Source: Flavobacteriia bacterium (lineage in GTDB: Bacteria > Bacteroidota > Bacteroidia > Flavobacteriales > Flavobacteriaceae). Taken from it: a DNA stretch of 40,516 bases. The number at the start of each line of letters is the position of its first letter. Position 1 is the first letter of the stretch. This document shows positions 32,922-40,516 of the stretch, one piece after another. The DNA lies in contig PDQD01000023.1 of NCBI GenBank assembly GCA_002747695.1, positions 1 through 40,516 of the forward strand, in the 5' to 3' direction. Below the pieces are notes generated by a model. That model was not told where the DNA came from, searched no databases, and was given only the letters and a program-made list of their open reading frames with translations. The position numbers were made by a program, and so were the translations under genes.

Positions 32922-34794
32922 AGAGTTCTAATTGTTTATCGTACGTTTCCTCATACAGATTGATATTGTGAATTTGTTCACTTTTCAATGGGTTGTGCAG
33001 CGAGTCTGTCAGGTATTTTTCTGTCATCATACTGGCGATAGGTGCGGCAATACGGGAGCCGTAACCACCATTCTCCACGAAGACTGCTATGGCTATTTTG
33101 GGGTCGTTTTTAGGGGCAAAAGAGATGAAAATAGAATGATCGTCCAGTTGTGTACGGACGCCATTGACACGTATAAAATTCTCTGCAGTACCGGTTTTAC
33201 CACAGATCTCAATCCCCGGTATCTGATGCCAAAAAGCTGTCCCCCCTTGTGTCTCAAACACCATTTGCATTCCGTCTATGACGGGGTCAAACAATTCGGG
33301 TTTGACTATCGTATGTACCGGCTCTGTATATTTTGGATTGTTGATGGGTTGGTGTTCTATTTCTTTTACTATATGTGGCCTTATATAATAACCTTTATTG
33401 GCAATAGCACTGGTCATATTAGCCAATTGGATAGGGGTGGTGATGATTTCGCCTTGTCCTATGGCATTGGAAATCGTTGTACTGGCGCGCCAGAATCCGG
33501 TAGGGTAATATTTATTGTAATAAGTGGTGTCCGGGATTAAGCCTTTTTGTCCTACCGGTAAATCATAACCTAAATAATTTCCTAACCCGAAACTTTTGAC
33601 TCCTTCAGCCCAAAGGTGATAACCTTGGTGTGGATTTTTGCCCAGATCAATAGACTTTTCATAAACTTTAGAAAAATACGTGTTACAGGATCTGAAAATG
33701 GCTTCTTTCAGTTGCATGGGGCGTCCGTTGGTCCCGCAATGGCATCCCATAAAAGCACGACCGCCTCTCCCGTACTTATAACCGCCGTAACATTGAGCTG
33801 TTGTGTGTTCTGTAATACTTCCCAGAGCCAAACCCACAAGTCCGTTAATCATCTTAAAAGTAGAACCGGGAGAATACTGGGCTTGCAAACTGCGGTCTAA
33901 AAGAGGTTTGTTGATATCATCCAGATAAAGCCGGTTAAAGTTTTTGGAGCGTTCACGTCCTACCATGAGGTTAGGGTCGTAACTGGGGGCTGTGACCAAG
34001 GCCAGGATTTCTCCGGTTTTAGGCTCTATAGCAACAATACCGCCTTTTTTATTGGCGAGTAACCATTCGCCAAATACTTGTAAATCAATATCCAAGGCAA
34101 GTGTCAGGTCTTTTCCGGCTACGGCCAACGTGTCATATTTACCATCTTTATAAGCCCCTATTTCGCGGTTATGGATGTTTCTGTTGACAAACTTTACCCC
34201 TTTGATACCGCGTAATTCTTTTTCATACTGTTTCTCTATCCCTTGTGTGCCTATGAGCTCTCCCATTTGATAGTAAGGATTGCTCTGTGTCATCGCTTCA
34301 TTGACCTGACTGATATAACCCAAGACATTGGCAGCATTGGGGTAGGGGTAGGTGCGTAAAATACGTTTTTGGATATAAAAGCCTTTAAACATAAACATTT
34401 TTTCCTGTAAGGTCGCATAGGCTTCTTTGGATAATAATTCCAAAAAAATAGAGGGTTTTCTGTAGGAATACGTTCTGGCTTTACGCATTTGTTTGTCAAA
34501 ATATGCCCGGTCTATATCCAATAGTTTGCAAAACTCAAGTGTGTCAATAGGCTTACAATCCCTGGGAATCACCATGATGTCATAGGATACTTTATTCCCA
34601 ACGAGCAGTTTGCCGTTTCTGTCATAAATCAAACCGCGTGGCGGATAATCATATTTTGCCGTTACAGATGCATTGTTCAAAGGGCTGTTTCTATAAGTGT
34701 CGTCTATGACCTGAATATACAGTAACCGCCCCATAAAAATCAAGCCTATGATAATGGTTGTTATGCCATAAATGTATGGGATTCTACCATTCAT
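32896..34794 (-). CDS. mrdA: Penicillin-binding protein 2 (peptidoglycan D,D-transpeptidase)
   Basis: PBP2 crosslinks elongating wall glycan with RodA. The ATG at 34794 gives 632 residues, placing one membrane helix (YGITTIIIGLIFMGRLLYIQV) near the N-terminus and leaving an 11-nt overlap with mreD; an ATG 14 codons upstream would overlap it by 53 nt. The pedestal has YPPRGLIYDRNGKLL and EKQYEKELRG. The transpeptidase domain has the SxxK motif QYSPGSTFK (Ser311 and Lys314 from this start), SCN in FRSCNTYFSKV, and KTGTAEN. The catalytic set is complete and the length is normal (about 620-630). Confidence 0.95.
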   Translation of the reverse strand: MNGRIPYIYGITTIIIGLIFMGRLLYIQVIDDTYRNSPLNNASVTAKYDYPPRGLIYDRNGKLLVGNKVSYDIMVIPRDCKPIDTLEFCKLLDIDRAYFDKQMRKARTYSYRKPSIFLELLSKEAYATLQEKMFMFKGFYIQKRILRTYPYPNAANVLGYISQVNEAMTQSNPYYQMGELIGTQGIEKQYEKELRGIKGVKFVNRNIHNREIGAYKDGKYDTLAVAGKDLTLALDIDLQVFGEWLLANKKGGIVAIEPKTGEILALVTAPSYDPNLMVGRERSKNFNRLYLDDINKPLLDRSLQAQYSPGSTFKMINGLVGLALGSITEHTTAQCYGGYKYGRGGRAFMGCHCGTNGRPMQLKEAIFRSCNTYFSKVYEKSIDLGKNPHQGYHLWAEGVKSFGLGNYLGYDLPVGQKGLIPDTTYYNKYYPTGFWRASTTISNAIGQGEIITTPIQLANMTSAIANKGYYIRPHIVKEIEHQPINNPKYTEPVHTIVKPELFDPVIDGMQMVFETQGGTAFWHQIPGIEICGKTGTAENFIRVNGVRTQLDDHSIFISFAPKNDPKIAIAVFVENGGYGSRIAAPIASMMTEKYLTDSLHNPLKSEQIHNINLYEETYDKQLELFETHDSLP

Positions 34795-35302
34795 AGGTGC
34801 GTTTTTTAAAGAATACGGATAGAAAGAATAAGACAATGATATAGGTCAGTACAGCAGTTGTAATGGTTTTAATGAAAACCGAACCTATAAGGTGAAAAGA
34901 GAAACTTTCCAGACTGAAAACAATAAAATGGTGTAAAACAATCAAGGTGAAAATCCAAAGATGTAAGTTTGCGGTAGATAGATTTCTGTACGAGATTAAC
35001 TCATCATCAAAAACAGTTTCACTTTTGATGATTTTAAGGATGAGTAACCTGAAAAAAGCAACAAAAACCAAGGCAAACGTATGTATGCCGCCTTCATTAC
35101 TGATAAGGTCTATACTGAAACCCAGCAGAAAACTCAGGATTAACAGGTTGGTTTTACTGCTGTCAAAAGGAAAAATGACGATGAATAGAATATAGACCAA
35201 CGGATTGATAAAGCCAAAAAGGTAGATGTGATTAAAGACCAATGCTTGTAGCAAGGGCAATAACACAATCCAAAAACCGTATGTCAGTGCTGGTCTATTC
35301 AA
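34784..35302 (-). CDS. mreD: Rod shape-determining protein MreD
   Basis: MreD is a small polytopic inner-membrane protein linking MreC to the cytoplasmic MreB filament. This 172-residue protein has five or six hydrophobic stretches (for example FWIVLLPLLQALVFNHIYLFG, NLLILSFLLGFSIDLI, ALVFVAFFRLLILKII). Primary sequence is poorly conserved in the family, so the call depends on topology, on the GFSIDLI-N-EGGIH segment, and on its position between mreC (8 nt overlap) and mrdA (11 nt overlap). Confidence 0.88.
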   Translation of the reverse strand: MNRPALTYGFWIVLLPLLQALVFNHIYLFGFINPLVYILFIVIFPFDSSKTNLLILSFLLGFSIDLISNEGGIHTFALVFVAFFRLLILKIIKSETVFDDELISYRNLSTANLHLWIFTLIVLHHFIVFSLESFSFHLIGSVFIKTITTAVLTYIIVLFFLSVFFKKRTYEW

Positions 35303-36104
35303 GGTGAAACTGATCGACTTGTTTTAATTCTTCCTGATCTTCGTTAGTTACAATATATGTATAGTTCAATGCGCTAAAGTCTTCAAATAACTCAATATTG
35401 ATCACTTTATACATTTTGTTGTCAATGGTAAAATCTTTTACAATGCCCACCGGGATGTTTTCAGGGAAAAACAACGAATGGGTCCCACTGATGATACTGT
35501 CTCCCACTTCTATTTGAGCTTGAACGGGAATGTCATAGAGCTGGGCAATTCTAAAATCTTTGCCATTCCATTGCAGGCTTCCAAAATGATTACTCTTACT
35601 CAATTTGACATTAAAACTTGCTTTGGAGTTGAGCAGGGATAAAACTTTACTGAATTTTGGAGAAGTATTGATGATGATCCCTATCAGTCCATGTTCGGTG
35701 ACCACTCCCATATTTTCTTTTAAACCGTCATTAGCGCCTTTGTCTAGTGTCAGATAATTATTGGCATTTAAAAAGGTATTGTGGATGACCCTTGCATTAG
35801 TATAAGAGAAGGTCACATCTGTGTCATTTTGAGCCGGTGGTTGATGTTGTTTCAGGAGATTGATTTGATTTTTTAAAGTCGTATTGTCATCGGTCAATGT
35901 TTTATTGACAGACTTTAAAGAAAAATAGGCATAAATACCCGATGATGTTTGTTGAATGTTACCCGCATAGAATTGTAAGAAGGCAAGACTTTTGCTTTGG
36001 TGGAAAGAATGGGTGTTTATGACCAATCCTAACGCAACTAATTCTAAAAATAGAAATAACAGGAATGATTTGTTATTTGAAATAAAATTGAATATCTGGT
36101 ACAT
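35295..36104 (-). CDS. mreC: Rod shape-determining protein MreC
   Basis: MreC is a bitopic periplasmic scaffold of the elongasome. The 269-residue protein has one N-terminal membrane helix (FLLFLFLELVALGLVI), a coiled-coil stretch (about residues 65-90, NKTLTDDNTTLKNQINLLK) and the beta-rich core with YLTLDKGANDGLKENMGVV, GLIGIIINTSPKFSKVLSLL and GDSIISGTHSLFFPENIPVGIV. These are typical MreC features. The gene starts 25 nt after mreB ends and overlaps mreD by 8 nt. Confidence 0.93.
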   Translation of the reverse strand: MYQIFNFISNNKSFLLFLFLELVALGLVINTHSFHQSKSLAFLQFYAGNIQQTSSGIYAYFSLKSVNKTLTDDNTTLKNQINLLKQHQPPAQNDTDVTFSYTNARVIHNTFLNANNYLTLDKGANDGLKENMGVVTEHGLIGIIINTSPKFSKVLSLLNSKASFNVKLSKSNHFGSLQWNGKDFRIAQLYDIPVQAQIEVGDSIISGTHSLFFPENIPVGIVKDFTIDNKMYKVINIELFEDFSALNYTYIVTNEDQEELKQVDQFHLE

Positions 36105-36129
36105 ATCAACATCTCAAAAAAAGTCTGTT

Positions 36130-37155
36130 CTATATCAAGACACTTTTGTATTTAGCACGTTCTTTAAGCGCTATTCCTGTTCCTCTTACGACGGCTCTTA
36201 ACGGATCTTCGGCTACATAAACCGGAAGGTCTGTTTTTTTGGACAGACGTTTGTCCAGTCCTCTCAACATGGATCCGCCTCCGGCAAGATAGATACCTGT
36301 GTTGTAAATATCTGCTGCGAGTTCCGGTGGTGTTTGAGCCAGGGTTTCCATCAAAGCATCTTCTATCCTGATGATGGATTTATCCAAGGCTTTGGCTATT
36401 TCTCTGTAAGACACATGTATCTGTTTGGGTTTACCACTCAGCAAGTCACGTCCCTGAATATACATGTCTTCCGGTGGGTTTTCCAGATTTTCTGTAGCAG
36501 CACCTATTTGAATTTTTACCATTTCAGAAGTTCTTTCACCGATGAACAGGTTGTGCTGTGTACGCAAATAATAAGCGATATCAGAATTAAAGACGTTACC
36601 GGCTACTTTTACGGATTTATCTACAACAATACCACCCAAAGCAATGACGGCAATCTCTGTGGTACCCCCGCCTATATCAATGATAAGGTTTCCTTTAGGT
36701 TGCATGATGTCAATCCCTATACCTATAGCTGCCGCCATAGGCTCGTGAATGAGCTTAACTTCTTTTCCTTTCATTTTCTCCGCAGAGTTATACACGGCAC
36801 GTTTTTCTACTTCTGTAATCCCCGAAGGAATACAGATAACCATTCTCAATGCAGGAGCCACCAGTTTGTCTTTGATGGCGGGAATACGTTTGATAAATTC
36901 TTTGATCATTTGCTCAGAAGCATCAAAATCTGCAATAACCCCGTCTTTCAAAGGCCATATGGTCTTGATGTTTTCATGGGTCTTTCCCTGCATCAACATA
37001 GCATCCTGACCTACGGCATATATCTCGCCGGTTCTTCTGTCTTTGGCAACAATAGATGGACTATCAACGACTACACGTCCTTTGTGAACGATAAGCGTGT
37101 TGGCAGTTCCTAAATCTATGGCTACTTCTTCGGTTAAAAAATCAAATAAACCCAT
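36130..37155 (-). CDS. mreB: Rod shape-determining protein MreB
   Basis: MreB is the bacterial actin homologue that orients lateral wall synthesis. The 341-residue protein has phosphate-1 EVAIDLGTANTLIVHKG, PLKDGVIADFDASEQMIKEF, CIPSGITEVEKRAV, EPMAAAIGIG, phosphate-2 GNLIIDIGGGTTEIAVI, and the adenosine motif GIYLAGGGSMLRGLDKRL. Length is normal. It is the first gene of the mreBCD-mrdA-rodA operon on the minus strand, with a likely promoter 43 nt upstream. In the flavobacterial arrangement I know, purH precedes mreB; here a 442-nt non-coding region and prfA do. Confidence 0.97.
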   Translation of the reverse strand: MGLFDFLTEEVAIDLGTANTLIVHKGRVVVDSPSIVAKDRRTGEIYAVGQDAMLMQGKTHENIKTIWPLKDGVIADFDASEQMIKEFIKRIPAIKDKLVAPALRMVICIPSGITEVEKRAVYNSAEKMKGKEVKLIHEPMAAAIGIGIDIMQPKGNLIIDIGGGTTEIAVIALGGIVVDKSVKVAGNVFNSDIAYYLRTQHNLFIGERTSEMVKIQIGAATENLENPPEDMYIQGRDLLSGKPKQIHVSYREIAKALDKSIIRIEDALMETLAQTPPELAADIYNTGIYLAGGGSMLRGLDKRLSKKTDLPVYVAEDPLRAVVRGTGIALKERAKYKSVLI

Positions 37156-37197
37156 TACAACGTCTTCAAGTTAAAAAATATATAATTCAAAAGTTTA

Positions 37198-37226
37198 CAA
37201 AAGTAACTAAAAAAAGGTTAAACAAA
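37198..37226 (-). promoter_or_regulatory. Promoter of the mre operon (-33 TTTG, -7 TACTTTTG, minus strand)
   Basis: On the minus strand TTTG (plus CAAA, 37223-37226) is followed 17 nt later by TACTTTTG (plus CAAAAGTA, 37198-37205), 43 nt upstream of the mreB ATG. Confidence 0.55.
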
Positions 37227-37482
37227 GTGTAAATGATGGTAAAATAAATGATAAAATTAGCTTTAGTCTATTTTGTCATAGTTGTTTTCACAGGATTGTC
37301 ATAACCTGTTTATTGTAACGGCATTGGGGGACTTTTATTGTCGAAGGGTTTTGTTTGACCGCTTCCCTTGTCAGTTTGTAATCAAATGCCTGTACTATCC
37401 GGTTTATCGGCAAACAATCATTCTGTCAAAAACCATCTGATAAGAGTGTTATGCTTTGCCGGACGTAAGGGTGCGTTAATGT
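37227..37482. other. Gene-free region between the mre promoter and the prfA terminator
   Basis: About 256 nt of a 442-nt gap with no credible reading frame, tRNA or clear structure. I see no purH remnant here by eye. Confidence 0.5.
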
Positions 37483-37522
37483 ATTAAAAAAGAAAACCAT
37501 TTCCTTTGCTAAGAAAATGGTT
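37483..37522 (-). terminator. Intrinsic terminator of prfA (minus strand)
   Basis: AACCATTT (37495-37502) pairs with AAATGGTT (37515-37522), with further pairing CTT/AAG inside around a TGCT loop. Read on the minus strand it is followed by TTTTCTTTTTTA, a good T-rich tail. It lies 75 nt after the prfA stop. Confidence 0.8.
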
Positions 37523-37597
37523 ATAAGGATGTTATGATTGTTTGCATTCTGGCATTTGCCTCAGAACCGGTCATTTGTTTTGTAACCGGAAACAGCC

Positions 37598-38674
37598 TTA
37601 AATAGTCTCTCCTAACTCTTTAAGTTTTTCTGTGTTTTCAGCCAATTGTAACTCTTCAATTATTTTACTGAGGTCACCATTGATAATACCGTCCAGATCA
37701 TAAATGGTAAGGTTGATTCTGTGGTCGGTAAAACGTCCTTGCGGATAGTTATAGGTGCGAATCTTGGCAGAACGGTCACCGCTGGAAACCAAAGTCTTAC
37801 GTTTGGCAGCTTCTTCTTCCTGTCTTTTGGCCAATTCCCGTTCGTACAGACGGGATCTTAAAACCTGAAAAGCCTTGTCTTTGTTTTTGTGCTGGGATTT
37901 CTGATCCTGACATTGGGCAACGATACCTGTGGGTTCGTGGGTTAGCCTGACGGCAGAGTAAGTGGTATTTACCGATTGTCCTCCCGGACCGGAAGCACAA
38001 AAATAATCTATACGCACATCGGCGGGATTGATTTCCACATCAAATTCTTCAGCTTCCGGCAATACCATGACGGTAGCAGCAGACGTATGAACCCGTCCTT
38101 GTGTTTCTGTCTGAGGTACCCGTTGTACACGGTGTGTCCCCGATTCAAATTTCAGTGTACCGTAAACATCTTCTCCGGATACAGAAAAAATAACTTCTTT
38201 AAATCCTCCGGATGTGCCTTCGTTGAGGTCAACCAATTCTGTTTTCCATCCCTGAGAGGCACAGAACTTGGTGTACATTCTGTACAAATCCCCGGCAAAA
38301 ATACTCGCTTCGTCACCACCGGTTCCTGCCCGTATTTCCATCATGACATTTTTAGAATCTTCCGGGTCTTTGGGGATAAGCATCATTTTAATCGTCTCTT
38401 CCAATTCGGGGATATGGGCTTCAGCTTCTTCTTTCTGACTTTTGGCCATCTCTATCATCTCCTCATCGGTTTCAGACTTGATGAGTTCATCAGCTTCTTC
38501 TATGCGGTTTAAAAACGTTTCGTATTGCTCTATCTTTTTCATGACCTTACTGAGGTCTTTGTACTCTTTGTTGATGGCAACATAACGTTTTTGATCTGCA
38601 ATAATATCAGGTTGTATGATAAGGTCAGATACCTCATCAAACCGCTGTTTGACCACTTGTAGTTTTTCTAACAT
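37598..38674 (-). CDS. prfA: Peptide chain release factor 1
   Basis: RF1 ends translation at UAA and UAG. Starting at the ATG at 38674 the protein has 358 residues, the usual length. The PxT anticodon-like motif is PQT (about residues 187-189, in [15 protein letters not shown]), which specifies RF1 rather than the SPF of RF2. The peptidyl-hydrolysis GGQ is at about 231-233 ([18 protein letters not shown]). An in-frame ATG seven codons upstream (38695) is rejected because a promoter -7 box covers it. The next gene upstream, on the same strand, has a separate terminator. Confidence 0.96.
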   Translation of the reverse strand: MLEKLQVVKQRFDEVSDLIIQPDIIADQKRYVAINKEYKDLSKVMKKIEQYETFLNRIEEADELIKSETDEEMIEMAKSQKEEAEAHIPELEETIKMMLIPKDPEDSKNVMMEIRAGTGGDEASIFAGDLYRMYTKFCASQGWKTELVDLNEGTSGGFKEVIFSVSGEDVYGTLKFESGTHRVQRVPQTETQGRVHTSAATVMVLPEAEEFDVEINPADVRIDYFCASGPGGQSVNTTYSAVRLTHEPTGIVAQCQDQKSQHKNKDKAFQVLRSRLYERELAKRQEEEAAKRKTLVSSGDRSAKIRTYNYPQGRFTDHRINLTIYDLDGIINGDLSKIIEELQLAENTEKLKELGETI

Positions 38675-38692
38675 AAAATTGTTTGTTTGCCG

Positions 38693-38700
38693 CAAATTTA
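38693..38700 (-). promoter_or_regulatory. -7 box (TAAATTTG, minus strand) of prfA
   Basis: Plus strand CAAATTTA; an exact TAnnTTTG match on the minus strand 18 nt before the ATG at 38674. It settles the start of prfA. Confidence 0.6.
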
Positions 38701-38798
38701 AGATTATTTCAAATATTACCCGTTATGTTGGGGTGACTCTTTTATAACAGGCGTTTTTCTATATAACTCTAAGTTTTTAGGGTTTACCACAGAGGTTT

Positions 38799-38840
38799 TT
38801 AGCTGTTAGCTATTAGCCTTTGGTTACTGCCGGCTGTAAA
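38799..38840. repeat. Second, short copy of the heptanucleotide repeat
   Basis: TTAGCTG, TTAGCTA, TTAGCCT, TTGGTTA, CTGCCGG and CTGTAAA follow one another with no phase slip. The order (three TTAGCNN, one TTGGNNA, then CTGCC-type) is the same as at 25207-25241. It sits between prfA and the META lipoprotein gene. Confidence 0.75.
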
Positions 38841-38910
38841 TTGTGTTTTTTTGTACGCAGTTGCTTACAAAGGTTAAGCACACTTTGAGGTTGTTTGTGA
38901 GGTAAAACCA

Positions 38911-38937
38911 CGGAGGACTCGGAGGACACAGAGTTTT
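38911..38937. repeat. Three tandem 9-nt units (CGGAGGACT, CGGAGGACA, CAGAGTTTT)
   Basis: Two near-identical nonamers and a partial third lie directly before the hairpin at 38938-38957. A related string ACCACAGAGGTTTTT occurs just before the heptamer copy at 38799. The repeat is short, so its significance is uncertain. Confidence 0.5.
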
Positions 38938-38957
38938 AAAGGTCTGAAGACCTTTTT
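38938..38957. terminator. Hairpin AAAGGTC-TGAA-GACCTTT with T-rich flank
   Basis: A 7-bp stem with a 4-nt loop followed by TTT on the plus strand, and on the minus strand by AAAAC-flanked T residues. It lies about 105 nt downstream of the minus-strand META gene and may terminate it. Confidence 0.5.
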
Positions 38958-39061
38958 CATCAATGGAAAAAATGAACGGATATCATTAGGACACTATTTG
39001 TCAAGGTTTTTCCAGTTTATTATAGGCTGAAAACGTTGTGATAACCCATAAGTATAAAAAT

Positions 39062-40072
39062 CTAATCTCCTTTTTGAAAGGTGAGTACTGTTTCTCCTTT
39101 ATCATTAATCAGGTTGAGTTTAAGACCATCCAAACTAAAGTTGGTAACTGTTTTCAGGGCTTTTAGAAATGGTTGAGGATCATAACCGCGGCATTTTTTT
39201 TGAGGGCCGTTGAACGTTCCCAATAATAGTTGCTTGTCCGTTATTTTTGTCAGTGGTGCCGAAAATTCGTTGCAACCGTCATTAACGAAAACAGTCATTG
39301 TCGTCAGGTCGATGTATAAAGACGGTAGAGGGTATTCCCGGTCAAGAGGACGGTCGTTTATAGTTACGGCTATCCAGATGTCGTGTAGTTGTGCCGGAGC
39401 GATACCTTCTTCTACACGTACAAATGATAGTTTTTGATGCCCGTCTTTGTCGTAAAGCAACAGGTTGTAGTTGTTAAGTTCAAAGGCGCTGACCGTTTGC
39501 AATGCATTGGTGTAAGTGTTGTCTTTAGCGTTGTTGGTGCAGATTTTATGGGTGTTTACTATATCTTTTATAGTGATGTTGTGGTTGGTTAAGCCGGTAA
39601 TATCCCCAATATAAGCATGACATCCGCTTGTGGTTATGATACGCATTTCATGAATTATGATGTCCATTTTTGGGGGTGTCATACCGGAAGCTAAAGGCTG
39701 TTCGTCGATTTTGTCCAGCTGCCAATGACCATCAATCGCTGTCCGGAGATCTTTTTTCTTTTCTAATTCTTTAATCAGTTTGTATCTGATAGATGAACCG
39801 TCAGCGGGTGGATTGTCTATAGATATTGTTTTGACTTTGAGTTTTTTGAGATAACCTTTTTCAAATCTAAAGCCCTCTATGGTATCGTAATAAGGTGTCC
39901 ATTGGGCGTGGTCTAAATCTTTGCCTTGGGAAATACTGAGGCAGGGTATGACGCCTGTGCCGGTTGTACAGGTTGTCTCTATACCGCTTACCCAAATGAT
40001 TTGCTCTTGATTGTCGCAGGATTGCAGTGCGATGATGGACACTAAACTTAAAATTAATTTGATTCGATTCAT
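39062..40072 (-). CDS. Lipoprotein with DUF4377 and two META domains
   Basis: The 336-residue protein has a signal MNRIKLILSLVSIIALQSC (lipid Cys19). The N-terminal domain, about residues 25-105, resembles DUF4377: CLSISQGKDLDHAQWTPYYD, IEGFRFEKGYLKKLKV and DNPPADGSSIRYKLI. A META domain follows (about 115-225): GHWQLDKIDEQPL, TTSGCHAYIGDITGL and ICTNNAKDNTYTNALQTVSAF. A second, more divergent one comes after (about 230-335): DIWIAVTINDRPL, VNDGCNEFSAPL and KKCRGYDPQPFLKAL. META domains include the heat-shock protein HslJ and are thought to be envelope stress or ligand-binding modules. Exported and membrane anchored; function unknown. Confidence 0.85.
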   Translation of the reverse strand: MNRIKLILSLVSIIALQSCDNQEQIIWVSGIETTCTTGTGVIPCLSISQGKDLDHAQWTPYYDTIEGFRFEKGYLKKLKVKTISIDNPPADGSSIRYKLIKELEKKKDLRTAIDGHWQLDKIDEQPLASGMTPPKMDIIIHEMRIITTSGCHAYIGDITGLTNHNITIKDIVNTHKICTNNAKDNTYTNALQTVSAFELNNYNLLLYDKDGHQKLSFVRVEEGIAPAQLHDIWIAVTINDRPLDREYPLPSLYIDLTTMTVFVNDGCNEFSAPLTKITDKQLLLGTFNGPQKKCRGYDPQPFLKALKTVTNFSLDGLKLNLINDKGETVLTFQKGD

Positions 40073-40351
40073 GTTGGTTGATTTGAGTTTGATCTCATAT
40101 AATGTAACGGCTTATCCGTGCTTGTATTTTATACGTTCAGCAGTTTTGATATGGGGGTGATTCTAATGATGTGCTAAGATAATGATAAAACGATACCCCG
40201 ATAATGGGCGATCTGTTTCGGGTCTGTTTGATTGGGATATATTTTAATGTAATTGGCTTACATATTACGGTCAAAAAGTGTGATGAATAATGCGGAAAAC
40301 GGGCTGTTGATAAAAATATAGGTTCAAATTTTAATTTAGACTGATAAATTT
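40073..40351. other. Divergent intergenic region between the META gene and parE
   Basis: The 310-nt gap (40073-40382) has no credible gene. It contains an inverted repeat ATGTAA-TTGGC-TTACAT at 40247-40263 and the parE -7 box. No TAnnTTTG was found for the minus-strand META gene. Confidence 0.5.
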
Positions 40352-40359
40352 TAAATTTG
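40352..40359 (+). promoter_or_regulatory. -7 box (TAAATTTG) of parE
   Basis: A TAnnTTTG match 23 nt before the ATG at 40383; no clear -33. Confidence 0.5.
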
Positions 40360-40382
40360 CAAACTGAGTATGATACGATAAA

Positions 40383-40516
40383 ATGCCACAAAACACCCAA
40401 TATACAGAAGATAATATACGTTCGCTGGACTGGAAAGAACATATCCGGATGCGTCCCGGTATGTATATTGGTAAGTTGGGTGACGGCTCTTCTCCCGATG
40501 ATGGGATTTATATTCT
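40383..40516 (+). CDS. parE: DNA topoisomerase IV subunit B, 5' end only
   Basis: The first 44 codons are present and the gene runs off the window. The sequence [20 protein letters not shown], then [19 protein letters not shown], matches the start of the GHKL ATPase domain of a type IIA topoisomerase B subunit. The [22 protein letters not shown] wording is that of Bacteroidota ParE rather than GyrB, which usually reads LEGLEAVRKRPGMYIG. The assignment to ParE rests on this short segment. Confidence 0.88.
   Translation, partial: MPQNTQYTEDNIRSLDWKEHIRMRPGMYIGKLGDGSSPDDGIYI

Noticed and set aside
32932..33540. Plus-strand open frame opposite mrdA
   Set aside because: Shadow of the PBP2 gene, with Cys- and Phe-rich composition unlike a real protein.
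36334..37113. Long plus-strand open frame inside mreB
   Set aside because: It is antisense to a clearly identified mreB, has no recognisable product and reflects codon bias of the real gene.
37976..38512. Plus-strand open frame opposite prfA
   Set aside because: Shadow of prfA, which carries intact PxT and GGQ motifs.

Overview
The window reads as an AT-rich chromosome segment of a Bacteroidota bacterium, most likely class Flavobacteriia. Three lines of evidence support this. Many genes are preceded by the Bacteroidota sigma-factor -7 box TAnnTTTG (15 clear cases on both strands). Several protein families are typical of the phylum: DUF5606, DUF3810, DUF4377/META, an extended NusB and the RecF-DciA pair. 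The start of ParE is also of the flavobacterial form. No rRNA, tRNA, insertion sequence, phage gene, CRISPR array or recognisable defence system is visible. This is mostly core chromosome with lineage-specific genes of unknown function and a few intergenic oddities.

Layout. (1) 1-5145: de novo purine genes: the end of a PurC-PurE fusion, purD, an exported barrel-like protein, a divergent purN and purF, then an OsmC-like gene. (2) 5363-14272: cell-envelope and housekeeping genes: a NamZ-type (DUF1343) muramidase lipoprotein, DUF5606, mazG, a GT4 glycosyltransferase, a DUF3810 membrane metalloprotease-like protein, recR, a GT2 glycosyltransferase, an LptF/LptG-type permease and a lipoprotein. 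(3) 14381-18724: typA, an Fe-S type Rrf2 regulator, a Nif3-like protein and a coiled-coil protein whose zinc ribbon has lost its cysteines. (4) 19252-22898: a complete four-gene sodium-pumping, biotin-dependent decarboxylase operon, best read as methylmalonyl-CoA decarboxylase, closed by a strong terminator. (5) 22982-25038 (minus): a two-gene operon of exported proteins, DUF2891 and an alpha/beta hydrolase. (6) 25178-25339: a phased heptanucleotide repeat array. (7) 25431-31511: an Mpv17-like membrane protein, folE, a candidate structured RNA, recF-dciA, hutI, nusB and a DUF1573 lipoprotein. (8) 31620-37155 (minus): the rod-shape operon mreB-mreC-mreD-mrdA-rodA. (9) 37598-40072 (minus): prfA and a DUF4377-META-META lipoprotein, separated by a second, shorter copy of the heptamer repeat. 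(10) 40383 to the end: the 5' end of parE.

The items most worth a second look are the heptamer repeat with its dispersed second copy, the candidate structured RNA at 27051-27172, the PurC/class II PurE fusion, the cysteine-less zinc ribbon and the PurN with an unusual active-site loop. I found no convincing undescribed multi-gene system. Family assignments come from motifs recognised by eye, not from searches.
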